64,000 nt of DNA from Pleurotus djamor. Taxonomy: Eukaryota; Basidiomycota; Agaricomycetes; Agaricales; Pleurotaceae. Below the pieces are notes generated by a model, which made no database searches, was not told the origin of the DNA, and worked only from the letters and a program-made list of their open reading frames with translations. Shown here in pieces: positions 10,382-24,052 of the stretch. The position numbers and the translations under genes are program-made. Within the stretch, counting starts at the first letter, position 1. Every line of letters begins with the position of its first letter. Location of the stretch: assembly GCA_029747585.1 (NCBI GenBank), contig JAPEVF010000005.1, forward strand, positions 62,001 to 126,000. Reading direction: 5' to 3'.

Positions 10382-12386
10382 TTAAGCAACGGCCATTTGT
10401 GCTACGCCTTCAGTGACTTCCGAGATACGACCTTCGAGAAGCTTGGTAATCTGTGCGGAGACGATGGGGTATACGGTCAGTATCTATGAAAGCAATCGAA
10501 CATGAACAAGTACCTTGCCGATAGCCACCGTTCGACCTAATCAGACGCGTGTATTTTAGGGGGGAGATTATGTGCGGAAAATAAGGGGACCTACCTTCAT
10601 CACGAAGAGTGAATCGTCCGAGTTGGGGATAATCTGCGAAGCGTTCCACACAGATGGGTGCAGTAGTCTCTATGAGAGCAACAATCTTCTGGCCTTTCTT
10701 CGCGAATTGAGGGGGCTTCTTCGATTTTCGGCCAGTGGCCTTGTCAAAGTAATGCAGGAGAGACTGGAAGACGAGCGAAGAATGAATCGAGGTGGTGAGG
10801 GATGGAGACATACCCGGCACATACCGTAAGAGTGACTTCCTCAGCGAGTGTATGAACATGCAACACCGCTGAATAACCCGCACAAATGATGTTCTTATGC
10901 TCCAAAATAGCGAGCTGGGCTTCAAAGCGACTAACAGCATGGATGGGTTTGACTGGACTCGAGAGCACGAAGCCAGGTGTGATATCCTCATCATCAACAC
11001 CACGCAACCGAATACGAACGTTGTCACCACATATAGCTGAATCGACTTCGTCTTCCATTTCGTTGTACATAGCAGCGATTTCGACAGGCTCCTTGTTCGG
11101 CATCAGGACGAGATTGTCACCTTTGCGGATGTGACCTGATTCAATTTTTCCAACGACGATCGTACCCATGTCCTTGTATTTCTCTGAAATGGGCATCATG
11201 AGGGGTGCGTTGATCTTGCGATCGACCATCGGCATGACATCGAGGTACTCGAGGAATGAAGGGCCACTAGCAGAAGGATGTTGGAGTGTTAGTAGTAGGG
11301 AGAGGTCATAGACTGAAGGTTCTTACGTCCACCATGAACCGGCCGGCGTATTCACTCGCTCTTTGAGGTTGACACCAGTGTAGGCAGACACAGGGATGAA
11401 ATATAGGTCAGTCTTTGGGTTATACCCAGAAGCTTTGACGAATGGCGTGAGTTTGTCCTTGATCTCGTTGTAACGAGCCTCGGACCAGCCGACTGTAGGA
11501 TCGTCCATTTTGTTAATCGCGATGATGAGTTTCGCGACACCAGCAGTCTTGACCAACATGATATGTTCACGGGTTTGTCCACCTCGCTCGAATCCAGTCT
11601 CGAATTCACCCTTGCGGGCTGAGATGACAAGGATGGCGACATCGGCTTGGGCAGCGCCAGAAATCATGGATGGGACGTATGTTTTGTGTCCTGGGGCATC
11701 AAGAATGGTATATCGGCGAGCAGCGGTTTCGAAGTAGGCACGTCCCACTTCGACAGTTTTGCCCTTGGATCTTTCCTGAGGCGTAGAGTCGAGGGCCCAA
11801 CTTAGGTACCACGACTCTCGGCCAGCTTCTTTGGCTTCGCGCTCAAGCTTTTCCATAGTACGCTTGTCCACCATTCCAGTGAGGAATAGTAGATTACCGC
11901 CCATGGTACTCTTTCCCGCATCGACGTGACCGATGAAGACGATGTTCAAGTGTTCTCTGACTGTTTTGCGTCAGATTGCAAGAGTTACATTATCGCATCG
12001 AGTAAAGACTGACCATTTCCGTATAGATCCTCTAGCATGCTCTGATCTGCGACAGCTTGGACTTCTTGCGCGATGGCATTGGTGTCTGTTTTTGCTTTAT
12101 CGGTAGTGAAAGTCTTGGATGTGATTTCTGCTTTGGAGATGGAGGTTTTCGGCTCTGGTTTGGGTATCGATGCGGCTGGTGCTGGTACAGGTGCAGGTGC
12201 AGGAGGTGCGGGAGGCCTTGAGCCTCCGATGTTTAGTGAGATTGTTGGAGGCGGAGGGGGAGCCTCTGTTTGCTCTGGTCGTTCGATGGGCGGGCCTGGC
12301 GTCGCAGCGGGTGTAGGCGACTGGCCAGGCAGTTTGAATGCCTTGCCTGGCACGAATTCAAAGGCCCCGGCGTTGAGTCTGCTCAT
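10382..12386 (-). CDS. SUP35: Translation release factor eRF3 (SUP35)
   Basis: eRF3 is the GTPase that works with eRF1 to terminate translation. The N-terminal extension of about 130 residues starts MSRLNAGAFEFVPGKAF, a clear PAM2-type motif for binding poly(A)-binding protein. It continues as a Pro/Ala-rich linker, not a Gln/Asn-rich prion domain. The next exon has the G1 motif GHVDAGKST, then RSKGKTVEVG (switch I), DAPGH (G3) and NKMD (G4). Later exons hold domain II (MGTIVVGKIESGHIRKGDNL, MYNEMEDEVDSAICGDNV) and domain III (FDKATGRKSKKPPQFAKKGQ, LGRFTLRDEGRTVAIGKI). It ends EVTEGVAQMAVA. Several introns interrupt it. Transcribed divergently from SLA1. Confidence 0.97.
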
Positions 12387-12653
12387 TGATGGTGGTGGGG
12401 GGAGATGTTTGTGTGATATTTATTTATCGATGGGTTTTTGGATATGATTATTCTCTGTCCCCGTTAGACTTTATATACATATACTCTCTTAAGTCCGGTT
12501 CCGTCTTACTCTGACTGTATGTGAGTATATAGCTATGGCTCGTGGACTGGAGTCAGTGGGTTTTTACTAGAGTGGGTGTGTTGATGAGACAAATAGTGAA
12601 TTACTCGGGCAAGGCCTGATTCGCCTGCTAAAGCTAAGCTTGACCTCTTTCCC
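12387..12653. promoter_or_regulatory. Divergent promoter, SUP35 / SLA1
   Basis: The 267 bp between two divergent start codons. A TATAAAGT-like element lies on the SUP35-sense strand near 12466-12473 and a TATATA tract near 12475. No coding potential. Confidence 0.45.
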
Positions 12654-15600
12654 ATGCCTCAACCCTTCGACCAGTACCTGGCCGTCCTCAAAGCCTCCTA
12701 CGACTACACTCCCCAGTCAGACGAAGACGAAATCCCAATCAAAGAAGACCAGATCCTCTTTCTCCTCGAAAGGGTTGACGATGAGTACGTTGTCTAACAC
12801 CACCCGCCTCGTTCTCCGACGTCGTGCCTCATCCTCGTTTCTAACAGTTGGTGGAAGGTCAAGATAAAGGGCGACTCTCAGGACGACGACAGCCCAGTCG
12901 GACTCGTGCCAGCTGCTTATGTCGAACCCGTACGTCCAACATCCCTGAGACAGCCACCAGACATCTCTCTAACTGCCAAGCCACAAAGGCCGACCATATA
13001 TCTATCGTCAAGGCTCTCTATGATTATACTGCTGCTGCGAATGGCGAACTCTCGGTCGTGGAGGATGAGCTACTACGTGTCTTCGGCGAAGAGGACGAAT
13101 GGCTGCTAGTACAGAGCGAGAAGGGCGCAAAGGCTGGATACGTTCCAGCCAACTATGTCGAGGTGTGGACCCCCATTTACTCGTCCTATTCGTTATTCAC
13201 GGCATTCTTAGGCCATCAGCGAGGAGGAAGCAGCTGCACCCATGCCCGCAGTTCCGGGTCCACCCTCAGTGCGCTTCACCAATTGTGTCGTCATTGACCC
13301 TTGCCAATCTCTTCATCTAGACCTCGCGGCCTGTAAGCACCTACGTGGACCCAGCTGATCGTGTTGCGCTGGCAAAGGTCACCGCTGATGATATCAAGAC
13401 TTGGTCTGTCTCCGAGATTGATAAGAAAGGCAAGAAGAAGAAAGGCACTCTGGGCGTAGGCAATGGTGCCGTATTCTTCGCTAGCGAAGCTGATAAAGTG
13501 AGCTCAGCGTCTGCAAATCCTGCTTCTCTGTCCACCCCTCATCTCGCTTTGCCTATCCACAGGCACCCGTCCAACAATGGAAGACAACGGACATCAACAC
13601 AGCTACCATCGAGAAATCCAAACACGTCCATATCGATATAGGGGCCCCAACCCTATAAACTTACACTTCCACGCTGGTTCTAAAGATAATGCCGAAGCTA
13701 TCGTAGCCAAAGTTGAATCTTCTAAGACCATACATGGTGCTGGCGCGCGTACCCCATCTCCAACAGCTAGTGGTTCTCCCCCACCAGATGAATCCGAAGC
13801 CTCTCGCTCTGCTTTACGTTCCGCGTCCAAGAAGAATGGTGCTTCGGTGCATTTCTCTCCTGCTTCACCCACTATCATCCCTGCACGCGATCAATCTGAT
13901 GAGGAAGAGGAAGAAGAGCAGGAATCACATTATACACCACCGCAACCGACTACTAACGGCAGAGCTGTGCCACCACCTCCAGCAGCACCCGTTGAGGAAG
14001 ACGGAGAGTGGGCGACCGCGCTTTATGACTTCACCGCTGATGGTGATGACGAATTGTCCGTCAAAGAGGGAGAGAAGCTCTTCGTCCTTGAGAAAGATGG
14101 AAACGATTGGTGGAAGTGTCGAAATACCAAAGGCGTAGAAGGTGTTGTTCCCGCGTCTTATATTGAGGTCAGCATTTCGCGTCTATCTCAGCCTAGATAC
14201 GATATCAATAACACTCTATCCAGTCTGAAGCCGGGTCGGACGATGCACAGCGCGAAGAGAAGGAAGCTGAAGCGCGTCTCGAACGTGAGGCTGAAGAACG
14301 TGAAGCAGCTCGAATCGCACAGGAGAAGGAGCGAGAGAAGGAAAAAGCGAGGAAAGCTAAATTGGAGGAGGAAGAACGCGAACGTGCAAAGGAGGAACGT
14401 GAGAAGGCTGAGCAAGAGCGTAAAAAGGCCGATGCTCAGCGACGAGCGAAGGAGGCAGCAGATGCAGCAGATCGCGAACGTAAGAAGAGGCAGGAGAAGG
14501 AGGCAAGAACTGTGTCCCCCCCAGCCGCATCTCGATCTTCTCGTTCGGATAGCAAGCGTGTCGTCTCACCTCCTTCGACTCCTACTCGAGCTTCGACTGA
14601 CAAGATACAATGTATGTCATTTCGTTGATACCGTTATTCTCATACTCACCTCGATCTTTGCTCAGTCCCACCTGCTGAGAAAACTCGTGTTTGGCATGAT
14701 CGCACTGGGCAGTTCCGTGTCGAAGCTGCATTCCTCGGTTTCAGCAATGGGAAGCTTCGGTTACACAAGATTAACGGTGTCATCGTCGAGGTCCCAGCCG
14801 AGAAGATGTCCCATGATGACTTGCGCTACGTTGAAAAGATGACGAAACGCTCGAAATCTTCCGGAGCACCTCGAGTATCCGACGATGACATACCACTGGC
14901 TATGCAACTTCCAAGCTCTTCCTCTTCGAACTCTCGTTCATCTACTTCTCAGAAACCTCAGACGTCTCAGGCACCCAAGAAACCACGGATTGATTGGTTC
15001 GACTTCTTCCTCTCGGCTGGTTGTGACGTCGATGATTGCACACGCTATGCCGCAGCCTTCGATCGGGACAAGATCGATGATGCTATTCTCCCGGACATCA
15101 CAGAGTCGACCATGCGATCGCTTGGTTTGCGTGAGGGTGATATTATTCGGGTGAAGAAGGCCATCGAGAAACGGGATGCACAGAAGGCGAAGACGATTGG
15201 GACGCCTGTTGACCAATTGCGCAGTGATGAGGAGTTGGCGAGACAACTTCAGGCCGAAGAAAACGGAGGACCAGTCAAGCCGCCACCTAATCTATTCACT
15301 TCTAACGGTGCGTTGAAGGCAACGCGTCGTGGTCGCCCGCAACCCAGCAAGTCTGTACCAACTGCCGTTGATTTGAACACGATCTCTACTGTTTCTGATC
15401 AAATTACGCGTACATCTTCACCACAAGCGATTAGTCCTGCAGAACGACCGGCCAGCAATGTACAACCGCCAGCTCGCACGAGTTCTGCCTTGGCTAGTAG
15501 ACCAAGTGGATTTGACGATGACGCTTGGACGAACAGACCTAGCTCCACGAAGCCACTGACACCAACGCCTACTACCGCGCCTGCTCGTGCGCCTTCCGCT

Positions 15601-16767
15601 CCGCCTGCTCAACCCGTGGCACCACCACCAGCGCCAGCACCTCCTGCTCCTGCTCCTCCACCTGCTCCTGCATCTGCACCAGTGGCCACACCAGCACCTG
15701 CCCCAGCGCCAGCCACAACTGCGGCGGCTACCTCCCTTCCGTCCTTGGCGAAGACCACTGAGTCTGATATCTTCGATCAATTGTCTAGATTAAGTGAATT
15801 GCGGAAGGCTCAACAGCCTGCGGTGTCACCATCACCCCCAGCCCTACAAAGTGCTCCTACTGGTGCTCCGAATGCGTTCTTGAATGCCTCGCCTCTCAAC
15901 CCTTCCCCTATGGGAGTATCACCTTTCGGTTCAACACCTTCGCCTGCACCTATGAATCAACCATTCCTTCAACCAATGATGCAGCCTACACCACCTCCAC
16001 CTGGGCCGAGGGGTCCTCTTGCCCCTGTTCCCGCCAATCAATCTCTACTTCAACCTCTCGTCCCTACCCAAACCGGGTTCAATAGTTTCATCCCCACACG
16101 TCCGCCAACCAACCCTCCTCCTCCCAGTTTCTTATCTCAGCCCCCGCAGCAACCCTCTTTCCTTAATGCTCAACCTACGTCATTCATTAATTCTCAGCCC
16201 ACTGGATTCGCTGGTGTACAACCTCCTCTCCTTTCACAACCGACTGGGATGCCCATGGGTGGGTTTGGAACGATGCAAACAATTCCCTTCCAAGGAAATG
16301 GCTTTGGTCAGAACGGACCCGGTCAGGTTCAACCGAGTAAGTTCGGTCCCCCTCATGTACCTCATCTGTGCTTCATTGAACCCTTCCATCTACGTTCATA
16401 GCGCCCACTGGCTTCAACCCTGGCTTCGGGCAACTCCCTATGCAATCGTCTCCGCCACCTTTACCAACTAGTAACCCTACTAACAATACTTCTCCCGCTA
16501 ATATCTTTGCTCAAATGAAGTCGGGTACCTTCGCTGCGGATAGCAATTCAGACCCACAATCTGCTGGTGAGTGTTTGCGATGGAACCAGTCAACTTCCGA
16601 CATTGATCAATTTTCAAGATCGTTACAATGCTCTAAGACCTAATCGTAAGTTCCCCGCACCATACTGCCCTTCTCGTATTGTTCATATCGATTCCTTGAC
16701 AGCCATAGCCATTCAGCCCACTGGGTGGGGTGGATTCCAAGGCGGTTATAATGGTTACCACCAATGA
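12654..16767 (+). CDS. SLA1: SLA1-type endocytic actin adaptor (three SH3, SHD1, SAM-like SHD2)
   Basis: Sla1 links cargo and clathrin to the actin machinery at endocytic sites. SH3-1 begins right at the start (YLAVLKASYDYTPQSDEDE...VGLVPAAYVEP). SH3-2 is VKALYDYTAAANGELSV...AGYVPANYVE. SH3-3, about 300 codons further on, is ATALYDFTADGDDELSVKEG...VVPASYIE. A Glu/Arg/Lys-rich coiled coil follows, then SHD1 (VWHDRTGQFRVEAAFLGFSN, GKLRLHKINGVIVEVPAEKM). The SHD2/SAM-like domain is WFDFFLSAGCDVDDCTRYAA...MRSLGLREGDIIRVKKA. The C-terminus is Pro/Ala- and Gln/Thr/Gly-rich with repeated QPTGF-type units that match the Sla1 C-terminal repeats. The final exon ends FQGGYNGYHQ. The ATG is chosen because it directly precedes SH3-1. 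The 3' end lies 58 bp from SEC7. Confidence 0.93.
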
Positions 16768-16825
16768 TCTAAATTACTACGATTTCCTGACCAAACAGAG
16801 CATGATTATATTACAGTGAAATAAG

Positions 16826-19800
16826 TCATGAAGTAGCTTCCGTAATCCCTTGCGTATACCCAACTCGGACAAAATATGATTTGAGGCCTAGCCTGACCTC
16901 CGGTGTAATGTCGCGAGATAGTAAGTCAGTGGCCAGTGGGTATATAACAGGTAGGTATCGGAGGAACTATGATTTATGATGGTTAGTGAAGGCTATCGTT
17001 CGAGCAGGAGGTCACTCACGGCTTTGTCATCGAAGCGACAGAATCCATCCAAGATTTCTGCTACGACTGGAGTCCAAGCGACGATATTTTTCCCTTGTGT
17101 GTCAGGCCGTAGCTTGCAGAAGTCTTGGATGACACCCAAACCGAGACTGAACGGATTATTGTCAGTAGTCAATCATTGAGAAAAGGGCGAAGAGCGTACG
17201 GCATCAATCGGTCAGCTATTTGGGCCCTGGCACTCTGATGCTCTCCTCGTGGATCATAATACATTCGAAGAAGTATATGAACTAGCGTTGATGCACTGCT
17301 CGATTCTTGCTTTAGAAGGTTCGGAAGGTGCTTCATGAAGCCTTGAAGACGATGAGACGAAAGACATTTGTAAACGATCAAATCAACTGACCAACTTTCC
17401 AAAGCCCAGTTCGAAGATCCTTGGCTTCATTGAACATTCTCGCGAATTGATAACTATGATCCAGGACACCCATAAGACGGAGCAACTGTTCTGGAGGAAT
17501 GGCTCGATAGACTTCCTCATTCCTCAGTAGCTCGTTGGTCGTCTCGATCAGATGTAGTTGAAGGACACATTTGACGATGATTTGTTTGAATATGCGACGT
17601 CGATCGACAGCAGGGGATTTGGACTCGGTTGATCTGGATTCTTCACCACCTTGCATAAGCGGGGCGGGCAGAATAGTACGCCCATTGTTCTCTGAAAGGG
17701 GTCTTTCAGCATACTTCCATCTGGTAGAAATGGATGTATATACCTGTCTCCGGAGCTTCCTCATTCGTATCATCAATTTGCACGAGTAACCTCTCGTCGA
17801 AAAGTTGGTGAGGAGTGGTGGTCTTGAACAGCTTGACGAATGTCGTGATGATCCGGTCCCATTTCGAAGTGCTGAGCTTGCTGATATTGTCCTCCAGAAG
17901 CTTTTGCAAGCAAGATGTGCCAATGCGCGCAAGCGTGTCGTTTTCTTGGAGAGTTCTTCAGTAATGAATGTACTCAAGGCGTCCAGAGTGCCTACCTTGA
18001 CATATGCAGATGCACAACAGGTCCAAGAGACCATCAAGGAACCTCTCTAAGACGTCGAAATAATATGTGTACAGGTCAATCAAGTCACGAAGTGCCTGAA
18101 TCATTGTTGAGGATAGCCAAACACTCATGTCTTCTTGGGTACTGAAGCGATTTAGATCATGATTAGACTTGAGGACTGCAAAAATTGGGAACAGGAGCTC
18201 CTGGCAGACTGTGTCCCAGAACTCAACCGGAAACGATGACCCGTACGTTTTCAGGGTCGTGAACAAAGAATCTAGGGCTCTGATTGTACAAGTCATCAGC
18301 CAGCGTCAGGACCGCGATGAGGTCCACTCACAAGCGTCGGACCTCGAGATCTTCACCATTCATGATGATGTCGTAGAAACTGAAGAGCTCCGGGAACCAA
18401 TACTTGATCATGGGGTCGTCTTTCGAAGCAGACCCATCAGGAGCCCCCTCCGGTGTAAGCGAGCATTCAGGGGTTTTGAGCATCACAGGTATTATTCCGC
18501 GGAGCATCGCGATAGCAAGCAAGCTTATCTTTTGGTACTTGCTTACTTTGCAGAACTCGGTGATGCAAACAGTCATGTCCGCAAACGCGCCGTATCGTAC
18601 GATGGCCAGGAAGTGATCGTTGTTAAGACGGGTAACAATCTCGAAGGCCGAACTAGCGATGCGTTCTGAACAACCATTAGCCAGTTAATAGTCAGACCAC
18701 GAGCAGTCCTACCTGTCAAAACCTTGGATGCAGCCGAGAAGACACCAAACATAGTGCGCCAGCCTGATCTCATATTTTGCACACGAGCTTGTATCATTTG
18801 TTGGAGGCATTGCAGGACCTAGGACACGTTAAGGGGTGTCCTTGAGGGGGCAATGACTATCTTACCATGTCTCGAACCTCGGGATTTTGATTGTGAATCA
18901 TGGTGTACTCAAATGGCTTAAGGAAGTCTTTCTGGAACTTGAAGTGAGGTAATTCTTCCTTCTCCAGGAAGCGCATAGCAAGTTGACGGAGGGAATCAAG
19001 AGCAAAAAATGCTACATGAGGATTATTATGACAGCAGACCTACATGGAAAAGGTTGAGATGACGATCGGATGTGAGGTCAGGGACAAACTCACTTGGTTG
19101 AAGTGCTCCCCAAGAATGTCCCAGAGGTTGGACCATTCAAGTCGAATGCGAGTCATATTATAATATGAAATCTCAACAAGCTTCTGCAAACTGAAAACAC
19201 GAGGCTGTTGGGAGAGGCCTGATGACTGTATTTCTTCCCATGAAACATCACTGAGGGCTTGGACAAAGTCGACGATGGCGGTCTATTAGGCGTGAGATCA
19301 ATTGTGAAGTGAAGTAGACACTACTCACTCCGGAGAGGTAATGGCTTAGCGAGAAGACCATATCTGCTGCGACGGTGATGTGAGTTGATCGGCTCTCGTT
19401 TGCAAGTTCCTCGTTCGGTACTTTTTTCGTTCGTCTAGAGCGATTGAGAAAAGATGAACCGTACAGATAAACAAAAAGACAAACCCTTTCTTCGAATCCG
19501 GGACGTCCACCCCACTACTAATTAACTGCATGTGCTCAAGCTGGCTGACGCAAGTTAAAACCTCGTGCCAGGAACCTTTCAGGTTGTTGCCTTCGGTGAC
19601 AGCGATATCGAGAAGGGTTTTGATGGCCTCCATATTCTTGGTCTTCATCTCTCCGAGATTGTTGAGGAAGGTGAACTTGGCTAGTGTTGTAACGAAAGCA
19701 TTCCTCTCTAGCTCGAGATCAAAGAAGCAAACAATACGAATGGCACTTTTAAATCCATCAAGGCAAAGTTCGACCACCTCCAAGTCGTCCGTGTCTTGGA

Positions 19801-22800
19801 GGGGTCCGGACAGCCCAGCGAGGAACGGTATCCATGCCACTTCGAACATGGGTTTGACATGGATAAAATGGGATGCACTGAAGAACTGCTCTCCATGTTT
19901 TGATCCTTTCCGGTGCGAACGCACCATCGTTTTGAATAGTGCCTGGTCATGGTGTTAGGAAAATACGGCTAAAAGTGGGCTGTTGGGTTCAACTTACCTC
20001 CGTTTTATTGGCCATACCATTGGATTGTAGCACGTACGCCTCTTTCTGTAAATCTCTACCAACGTTCGCTAATGCATTGGCAAGCCCATAACCGGAGACA
20101 GCAATACTGGGGCTTGAATCGATCTCGTCCTTCATTCGAATCTCATCGTTAATAATGCTATCATAAATGGCCGAAAGAAGGTCCTCTGGGAGATCTGCGT
20201 TGTCGTTGATACCCCGGTTANTTTTTTATGAAATCGGACTTCGTCATGCGCTTCTTGATTTGAGGGTTGTGAGCATCCGTGTTGAGCAAGATGACAGAAT
20301 ACGCCAAGACATAAGCTCCGTCTACAAGACTTCCTTCAGTATCAAATCAGGATGTCAAGTTGAACCACGGACCTGCATTAGCGAACTCGGACTGAGGATT
20401 ACCCGCTATATATCGCTCGGCAAACTTGAGCATGAAGCGATCGATTTTCTGGGCTTCACCGGGTAGGCGGAAGGACTGCAGGAAGAGGCGGAGGGCCTCG
20501 ACGAAAGGAAGACCTTTGAAATCCATGAGGTCGACAAACGCGTGCATGATTGCAATGTTTTCTTCATCTCTATTTCGAGCTCAGAATATTTGAACAGGAT
20601 GATCAATGCATAACTTACCCTTCGCCCAGGTATTCACCTATCATCGCCTTGCTCAGACCATCGGTGCTCAGTAAGAAGGTAGCGATATCCTGAGGTGCTT
20701 TACTGGGGATAAGGCCGCTGTCGATCAAGAATTGGATACCCTGTGGACCCATAAGGAACATACATTGAGAGGCATAAGATGAAGACACATACACGTTTGG
20801 GTTTGAAGTTGAACTTCTTGATACCCTCCAACAATGTGGTTTTCTTCTGCTTGGCACTCTCGAACTTGGTAGGATCATCAGACAGATCGGGGGTGGGTAA
20901 TCGGAAGTTATCGACACTGGCACCAGCGGTGGAAAGTCTACTATTGACAGAATCGCCAAGGCCACTGTCTGACTTGATATCCTCGCCAGTAGCCGAGCGC
21001 AAGGAAGCTCCCACAAGAGTGTCGTCAACCGGTTTAGTAGCTGCGGTCCCCCAAGATACCAAAGACCTCAATACTGTTACCAAGCATTCGATCCCTTGCC
21101 TCTTTAGCTGGCCTTCTGACAACCCTAAGACCGATGTGTCCATCGACCCAGAAACAGTCAGAGGGGTCGCAGTCAACGGCGTCGAGCCGGGCTTTTCCTG
21201 CGTTCTGGTAGTTGGCGTCACTGAAGGGCTGGTGACGGCATCAGCAGCTTTCGGGTTGAACGAAACTGGTTGAGAAGCAATCTTGGATATGATGTTCATA
21301 AGACTGTATATAATTATTAGCATATATTTTAATGGACAATAGACTACGTACTGCTCGTATATGTTGTCAGCAGCCTCGCTGTCGCAGTCATAGTTCAAGT
21401 AGAGCTCAACTAGGGCCTGGGGTTCCTGACATAGCCTAGACAACAGGCCAAGGATAACGGACTTCTGCTTCAACGTCGAGGTCTTCATTTCAAGGATAGG
21501 GATAAAAATCTCGTGGAGCAAAACTTCGATCTCTTTCTAGATAAAGAAGTCAGTCAGCAGACGACAAAAGGAACAACAGCAAATTCGAAAACCTTGAGCT
21601 TTGTTCGCATCCCTGACAGAACACGCCAAAAGATTTCTACACTGACTTCAAATACCTGAGGAACTGGGCTGACAGCGTTTCGGCTGAGGCACAGACAAAG
21701 ATATTGGTTGATTGCCTGAATGAAGCTGGTGGCATCATGGTTGGATGTCGAGTAGATAATCGAAGACGAATCCACGATGAGGGACATATGTGAGTTCAAG
21801 ACGGTGAGGACAAGGTGAAGGGAGAGTAGCTTGGATCGCATGGCATGAGACTTCAAATCTCGTTCACTAGAATGGGATCAGAACGGCTCAATACGCAGTC
21901 AAGGACACCGGTACCTTTCGGTATTCAACGGCTTCATTGTTAGTTTACAGAGAGCGCGAAAGACAAGGAATGCATCTTTGATGAAAAGGTCGTAGACAGT
22001 GAGGTCTTTTGCAGAACGTTCGAAGTCTTCCGCCGTTGGATGTTCGGCATCAACCCTGTGATATACGTAAGTCAAAGAAAAATGCAACCGTAACAATGGA
22101 GCTCACTGCTCAGTTGATGCGCGTTCAGACGGAGGTTCGCCTTCCGAAAGCTTCTCAGATGTCGAAGATTGGGCTAGAGATGCGTCAAGGGAGTCCGGTA
22201 ATGAGCGAGATGTAACTTGAGGTGACGAATTTATGCTAAATGATTCCGCGCGAGGTGAAGGCGAATACACTGATTTGGCTCGGGGTGAAGAAGGATCAGA
22301 TGAGGCCGAGGGTCTAGCATTTGGTCGACAACGGGTGAAGATATGGTGTACCATTTGCGTAAGTCCACCCTGTGCGACCATTTGATTGACAGGATCCGTA
22401 CTGAGAAGAAAGACATTGTACACCGTTCGGACGGCCTTGAGGAGCGAAGAATGATGCACAAGCGTAGTGGGTGAAAGGACCATCGCAAGCAAAGCTTTGA
22501 CAATTTGAAGTGAAACAGCTTCGGGTGTGGTCTCGCTATGACACGAAGTGATGGTGTGTGTTACGAGATCAACGAGTGAGGGCGGGGACAGACTTGCTTG
22601 AGATTCCGAAGGCCCCGGCGCAGGTGTTCGATTTGGATGAGGGGATCCAGGGGGAGAAGAAAGGGAGGGTATCGAAGAATCAGACTCGGCGAAGAAAGAA
22701 TACGAAACTAGTTTTGAGATGCAGTCCAAACTAGCGATCATAAGCTTCTCATTTCGAGTCTCGCAAGCTAGCCTTAGAGGCTCAAAGACCTCCCGCGTAT

Positions 22801-23425
22801 GCTCTGCACCTTGATTGGACCGTACAAGTTCGAGCGCGTGCTGAGTACTTTCTCGAAGTGCAGCTGACTTTTTGGCCTCTTTGGACGACGCTATCGTTTC
22901 AAGTGCCGAGGAGATGAGCACAATGGATACGCTATGTCCTTTTGAGATGGTCATAGATCGCTTATGCGACGCGGACACGGATGGCGCGAGAGTGGGGGTG
23001 CCAGGCGTAGATGGCCGAGAGTCCACCACACGACCATTAGAATCGGCGGCAGGGCGGCGAGGAGTTTGAGGCAGCGCGTTGGGCGTCAAGCTTCTGGGAG
23101 CATCATTCTTGGCTGGAGGGGTCGGGGGAAGAGGTGAAGGTTGCGGTTGAGGGTGAGCTAGCTCTGTAACTTCTGGAGCCAAAGATCCGTCGTCACCGTG
23201 CTGGATAGCGCGTTCAGCCTCCTTCGGCGGCGCTTCCGAGTTTATTTCAGAGTGAAGCGTCGAGTCGTCCGCCTCTCCTGCATTTGGCTCGTCGTTCTGC
23301 TCTATAGCATCCGCCACAACTTCCACAGGTGGGTGCTGCAATTGAAGTGAAGCGAAATCTGGTGTATCTGTAGCGGGTGGTGATAAAGGAAGGGGAACTG
23401 AGAGAGCCGGCTCGTCTTCCACCAT
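16826..23425 (-). CDS. SEC7: ARF guanine nucleotide exchange factor SEC7 (BIG family)
   Basis: Large ARF-GEF of the trans-Golgi network, about 1900 residues over many exons. A disordered Pro/Ser/Glu-rich N-terminus (first ATG at 23425, [15 protein letters not shown]) leads to the DCB region ([15 protein letters not shown]). The HUS domain has the diagnostic NYDCD box ([20 protein letters not shown]). The SEC7 domain runs from about 20780 to 20170: [29 protein letters not shown] with the catalytic Glu finger, [20 protein letters not shown] and RMTKSDFI...GIND. Long HDS domains follow, ending [20 protein letters not shown] then TEATS. The N at 20221 sits in the SEC7 domain and adds one surplus base between ATA-AAA-AA and T-AAC-CGG; without it the family motif FIKNNRGIND reads through. 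This is a sequence error, not a pseudogene. Confidence 0.95.
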
Positions 23426-24052
23426 TCCTAGCGAGTCAGAGGAAGCCAAAGAGGATTTTGGAGGGATTGATATCCCAGTCGAGTGCGGAAGGTACGACGG
23501 TGTGAACTCGTGAAGTCGAAGGGCTGCGCGTCATCACGTGCGACTAAAAGGGGCTGCAGGAGTAAATAAAGGGACAACAGTAGCAAGTACTGAGCTTGTA
23601 CTGAGCACTGGGTACTTGCTGACTGAAGTAGGGTTCAGATACTCAAGATACATGTACAGAACTGCCCAAGCATCGTCGAAACCACCGAAGATAATGGCTT
23701 GCCTACGAGTGCCTGCAAGAAACAACGTGGACACTGTGCCCAGCAGCTCACCTCGATCGCCTGCCCTTCTCTCCGTACCAATGCGATAGCAATATCGCGG
23801 AATGCCGGATCCTCGTACGTGAATGTGTGTACCATGACCAGCCCAAGTAACCCCTTTGCCCCAGGTCAACGGGAGAGTTTCCTTACTTATAGCACCAGTA
23901 ATAATGCAATGTATCACCCTTCCTTTCGAACTTCATATACCTGATAATGATGCCGGTGCGTGACCAACCCGCCCCATTTTACAAGTAGAACCCCTCATAG
24001 ACTCTTCGTCTTAGAAGCACAACCATCGCCGTAATACGTCTCGACCTTCCAG
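23426..24052. other. Intergenic SEC7 / 14-3-3, with unresolved first exon
   Basis: Contains the SEC7 promoter and probably the first exon of the 14-3-3 gene. An ATG at 23802 opens a short plus-strand frame (MPDPRT) that would join in phase through a GTGAAT donor at 23819 to the first clear 14-3-3 exon, but the implied intron of about 230 nt is long for this genome. A small minus-strand candidate frame overlaps it and is listed separately. Confidence 0.35.
23635..23835 (-). CDS. Small hypothetical protein (weak candidate)
   Basis: Starts MVHTFTYEDPAFRDIAIALV and continues RREGQAIE. It is open for 66 codons, or a 39-nt GTGAGC...TTGCAG segment after QAIE could be removed in phase as a very small intron, giving about 53 residues. 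The beginning looks like a structured helix, but I recognise no family and the frame overlaps the likely leader of the 14-3-3 gene. May be spurious. Confidence 0.22.
   Translation of the reverse strand: MVHTFTYEDPAFRDIAIALVRREGQAIEVSCWAQCPRCFLQALVGKPLSSVVSTMLGQFCTCILSI

Noticed and set aside
13577..14842. One continuous 421-codon frame within SLA1
   Set aside because: It reads through an intron after SH3-3; the spliced frame restores the coiled coil and SHD1, so it is not a separate gene.
15580..15730. Pro/Ala repeat tract as a possible transposon or microsatellite
   Set aside because: It is an in-frame low-complexity part of SLA1.
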